From assembly GCA_946186495.1 (NCBI GenBank), contig CAMHNQ010000028.1, positions 1-37,125 of the forward strand: a DNA stretch of 37,125 nt. Direction: 5' to 3'. Below are positions 34,772 through 37,125 of this stretch, piece by piece (the stretch's first letter is position 1; every line of letters begins with the position of its first letter). The stretch comes from an uncultured Bacteroidales bacterium. Its GTDB lineage: Bacteria > Bacteroidota > Bacteroidia > Bacteroidales > WCHB1-69. A program made the translations under genes and the position numbers. The notes under the pieces are model-generated. The model was not told the DNA's origin. It did no database searches and saw nothing but the letters and a program-made list of their open reading frames with translations.

Positions 34772-35659
34772 TCAGTAATTGTTTTTTGAAATATTGCTTA
34801 ACAACAAACTAATCGCACGAAAAGATAAATCTTTGTTTTTGTTGATAATATAAAACTTGTCAACAATATCATTCTCTAAACAACATCGCAAAAAATAATT
34901 TGGTTTACAGTTAATGTCCAATATTGCAGATCCATTCGCATCTATAGAATAGTCTATAAATGACTCTGTCATAATATAAAAATCTGTCCCCAAATTGTTC
35001 AACAAGTTTTCTCTGCTAAATCCAATCAAAGGAACAGCCCTTTGAGAACATTTGTTAAAGTTTTTCGCACTTTCATTGTTTTGTATCTCATAAATCGAAA
35101 TGTTTTGAATAGAATATTGAGTAAGTTTATGTATGGAATCCTTACTGTATAAAACCATTGACGAATCCTGGGTATCAAAGGATTTCAGAATATCTTCGAG
35201 ATTCAAAGGGACGAAAGGTTTTCTGAATGGAGTGTCTATCGGGGGCTTTTCTTGTCGAATGATTTTCCCCAACGAGTCTAGGACCAGTAGTTCTCCACAT
35301 GGCTCATACATTTTGAAGTGCATCTGACCATTCGGCCAATAAGACCGATATTCTCCTTCACTTCTATCGTTTTGATACCTTGAAATAGAAGATAACGATC
35401 CGTTTTCCCTATATGTGTAATAATATCCGTTCCAGGCTTTTTTCTTTATGTGAGCAACAACTGCGAGATTGTTTGTTCCTGGATAAAAGAACATCCATTT
35501 TCCATCTTCTAATTCGTGTTTGACTATACAATGATTATAACCCCCCTTAAACGTACATTTCATATAACGTTCATCTTCATATACAGCTATATGTGTTTGT
35601 CCTGACACAATATTCAAATAAGCTATAAGAAAGAACAATAACAAATTAATTTTTTTCAT
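34772..35659 (-). CDS. Exported MORN/YwqK-like protein, candidate immunity partner of cassette C1
   Basis: A 295-aa protein with signal peptide MKKINLLLFFLIAYLNIVSG. Residues 35-130 contain MORN-like or toxin-antitoxin YwqK-type repeats: GKWMFFYPGTNNLAVVAHI, WNGYYYTYRENGSLSSISRY, and SEGEYRSYWPNGQMHFKMY. The second half (about 130-295) is AT-rich with no recognised domain. It starts 5 nt after the stop of the C1 tip, so the two are surely co-expressed. YwqK-type proteins are often found next to polymorphic toxins as antitoxins or immunity proteins. Export suggests that this one protects the periplasm, where an NlpC/P60-like tip would act. Confidence 0.7.
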   Translation of the reverse strand: MKKINLLLFFLIAYLNIVSGQTHIAVYEDERYMKCTFKGGYNHCIVKHELEDGKWMFFYPGTNNLAVVAHIKKKAWNGYYYTYRENGSLSSISRYQNDRSEGEYRSYWPNGQMHFKMYEPCGELLVLDSLGKIIRQEKPPIDTPFRKPFVPLNLEDILKSFDTQDSSMVLYSKDSIHKLTQYSIQNISIYEIQNNESAKNFNKCSQRAVPLIGFSRENLLNNLGTDFYIMTESFIDYSIDANGSAILDINCKPNYFLRCCLENDIVDKFYIINKNKDLSFRAISLLLSNISKNNY

Positions 35660-35663
35660 AGTG

Positions 35664-36644
35664 TCATTCTAAATCAGGATTTCCTTTCCCTTGTGTTTGA
35701 TGAAGCTGGCCATATCCTTCAAAACCTGACCATCCTCCAGTTCGGTTTTTATTGTTAGCATCAAAAACGATGTCTTGTTCAATAAAACCACTGTTAGATG
35801 TGGATGTAAAGACTTTCAACTTTACATAGGTATTGCCATCTTCTTCAATTTGTTCAGGAATACCAGCTAACATGGCTGCATGCCCATTCATGAAAACGAT
35901 ATCCCCTATTTCTCCTTTCATAATATCTGTTTCAAAAGACCTACTCAATCCGTCTTCATTTGCAGGAGTGTCATTGCCTTGTTTGAACCAGGTCTCGGAC
36001 TTAGTTCTGCCTTCGAAAGAATTATTTTTACCAGAGAAACCAGTCTGAAGATAGGATGTTATCTTATCCCCCGAATTCATATATGCGTGCCAAATCACAC
36101 CGTAGCAGGATTCTTTAGTCGGGATCTGTTTAGTCAAGGTGCTATGTTGTCCTTGATTATATCCATACCAAGAATCTCTTTCAATATCTTTTACTGATCC
36201 AACTTTGTTTAGAAGATAACGTTGTGCATAATGGAAAGCATACATGTTCTCCACCCCGTCCGGATCCACTAACCTCACCGGGTTGTCCGCGCAATAAACA
36301 TAAGGCGAAAGCGAAGGATACTTGTCGCTCATCGGGTCCACGCTCAGCCACACACTCAAGTCGCTGCTGTAATAGCGTGAGCCGAAGTAGGACAGGCCGG
36401 TTTCGGAGTCGCGTTCTTTTGCGGAGAACGTGTAAGACAAATGTAGAATGAAGAATGTAGAATGTAGAATGGCGGCGGGATACCCTTCCCCGTTAGGGGA
36501 TGCATATCTGTAGCCCGGAACGGTTGCGCACGCGGGCCAAATCCCCGTGAGGGGATTCATGCATCTCCGCGTACACGTGTCTTCGCGTATGATGTCTGCG
36601 GGAATCCGCGGGGGCTGCGGGCGGTATGGGCGGTGGTGGGGCAT
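35664..36644 (-). CDS. RHS cassette C1: leader, RHS core and NlpC/P60-like cysteine-peptidase tip
   Basis: 326 aa from the ATG at 36644 (MPHHRPYRPQPPRIPAD), which lies just after a -7-like TACTTTCG (36663-36670). An in-frame ATG at 36689 lies upstream of that box. The leader carries two palindromes and a heptamer array (ILHSTFFILH). The RHS core is 36255-36434. The ~200-aa tip has a Cys/His pair in the order expected for a papain-like NlpC/P60 or CHAP fold: Cys180 (TKESCYGVIWHAYMNSG) and His255 (GDIVFMNGHAAMLAG). It probably attacks peptidoglycan, but the fold call rests on these motifs only. The MORN-like immunity candidate follows 4 bp later. Confidence 0.75.
   Translation of the reverse strand: MPHHRPYRPQPPRIPADIIREDTCTRRCMNPLTGIWPACATVPGYRYASPNGEGYPAAILHSTFFILHLSYTFSAKERDSETGLSYFGSRYYSSDLSVWLSVDPMSDKYPSLSPYVYCADNPVRLVDPDGVENMYAFHYAQRYLLNKVGSVKDIERDSWYGYNQGQHSTLTKQIPTKESCYGVIWHAYMNSGDKITSYLQTGFSGKNNSFEGRTKSETWFKQGNDTPANEDGLSRSFETDIMKGEIGDIVFMNGHAAMLAGIPEQIEEDGNTYVKLKVFTSTSNSGFIEQDIVFDANNKNRTGGWSGFEGYGQLHQTQGKGNPDLE
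36255..36434 (-). repeat. 180-bp RHS core, copy in C1
   Basis: Encodes YTFSAKERDSETGLSYFGSR through NPVRLVDPDG. It has the same length as the other two complete copies, with sharp loss of similarity after the DPDG codons. Confidence 0.85.
36443..36470. repeat. Heptamer array in RHS cassette C1
   Basis: GTAGAAT, GAAGAAT, GTAGAAT and GTAGAAT, preceded by a degenerate unit GACAAAT (36436-36442), next to the core start. Confidence 0.8.
36487..36557. repeat. Two CCCC-loop-GGGG palindromes in the C1 leader
   Basis: TCCCCGTTAGGGGA lies at 36487-36500 and AATCCCCGTGAGGGGATT at 36540-36557. The latter has a GTGA (GNRA) loop on the plus strand. Confidence 0.7.
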
Positions 36645-36705
36645 AGGTGATTTTTTACGGGGCGAAAGTACAAAATTTGTGGTAATCATTATTAGGTCAC
36701 GAGCA

Positions 36706-37125
36706 CTATTGTCCGGAACACCTTTTGATGTTTTTCAGACAACTCTTGACGAAATTTTGGTCTTTCCTTACGAATAGCAAATCATCCCCTTCCATGGCCA
36801 CAACACCAGCAGAATAGGTCCAATAATAGGATACCATGTCACAATAGTTGTAAACAACAACGGTTCCATCATCCAGTATTAAAGGATTCTCCGTTGAATA
36901 ATAGGGGGAAAACTCAAATTTATAAAGAATTTCTCCATAGTCAGAGCAAAATAACGTGTCCCACTTAATGGTAAACCGCTCTGACTCATTTCCCGTTGTG
37001 TTCCAATTTCCGACTCTTGAATCCCCAAAGAAAAGTTTCTCTTGACCGTTAATTGTTAAAAACACGCAACTGTCCCGAAACGTGAAAACAACTTGATTGG
37101 AAATATTCATTTCGTTGAACAGATT
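36706..37125 (-). CDS. Unknown protein, 5' end outside window; likely immunity partner of the next RHS tip
   Basis: The frame is open from the right edge to the stop at 36706 (140 codons visible). An internal ATG at 37110 could be a start, but the frame continues upstream, so the gene is probably longer. The visible part is AT-rich with beta-rich character (NQVVFTFRDSCVFLTING, EILYKFEFSPYYSTENPLIL, VVYNYCDMVSYYWTYSAGVV). No family was recognised. By analogy with the three cassettes to its left it should be the immunity gene for an RHS tip lying beyond 37125. Confidence 0.5.
   Translation of the reverse strand, partial: NLFNEMNISNQVVFTFRDSCVFLTINGQEKLFFGDSRVGNWNTTGNESERFTIKWDTLFCSDYGEILYKFEFSPYYSTENPLILDDGTVVVYNYCDMVSYYWTYSAGVVAMEGDDLLFVRKDQNFVKSCLKNIKRCSGQ

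Overview
The window looks like chromosome of a member of the Bacteroidota, most likely an uncultured gut- or rumen-type Bacteroidales. The signs are: many TAnnTTTG-type -7 promoter boxes just upstream of starts; a C-terminal type IX secretion sorting domain on the M28 peptidase; a DUF3127 protein; a huge FN3/MAM-like surface protein; and RHS tips with the core YTFSAKE(K/R)D...PVKLVDPDG seen in this phylum. Closeness to a named species cannot be judged from the sequence alone.

Layout. 1-7590 (-) is the first ~2,530 codons of a giant secreted modular protein whose 3' end lies outside the window. 7764-11200 (+) carries a long-chain acyl-CoA synthetase and cysS. 11270-19266 is a cell-envelope block: lptD (-) diverges from an AmiC-type amidase (+), followed by an MCE/MlaD protein, a DUF3127 protein, an NlpC/P60 hydrolase and mltG. 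A 482-bp unit bounded by a perfect 14-bp inverted repeat sits between the MCE and DUF3127 genes and carries a deleted DUF559 endonuclease gene. 19448-30253 is all on the minus strand: tRNA-Val(GAC), a DUF819 membrane protein, a PpiD/SurA-like foldase, an SDR with a C-terminal zinc ribbon, a T9SS-exported M28 peptidase, nadA, a small membrane protein, a flavin reductase-rubredoxin-rubrerythrin fusion, and a broken MazF-type toxin with its antitoxin.

31004-37125 (-) is the accessory part: an array of orphan RHS C-terminal cassettes. Each has a GC-rich leader with palindromes, four 7-bp tandem repeats, a 180-bp RHS core, an AT-rich variable tip (an NlpC/P60-like cysteine fold, a short unknown tip, and an HExxH metallopeptidase), and a tightly linked downstream gene for an exported protein that is the likely immunity partner. 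The last cassette is cut off by a decayed IS5-type transposase. The order suggests that a full-length RHS gene lies beyond the right edge.

Two classes of small repeats run through the non-coding DNA. The first is degenerate heptamer arrays, usually four units, at eight sites: flanking nadA, on both sides of the SDR/M28 interval, and at the same place in all four RHS cassettes. The second is a set of palindromic GC-rich repeats: the CCCCTTC/GAAGGGG family at three loci, and the CCCC-tetraloop-GGGG family, seen only in the RHS leaders. These repeats, the inverted-repeat-bounded DUF559 unit and the RHS cassette array are the most promising places to look for something undescribed.
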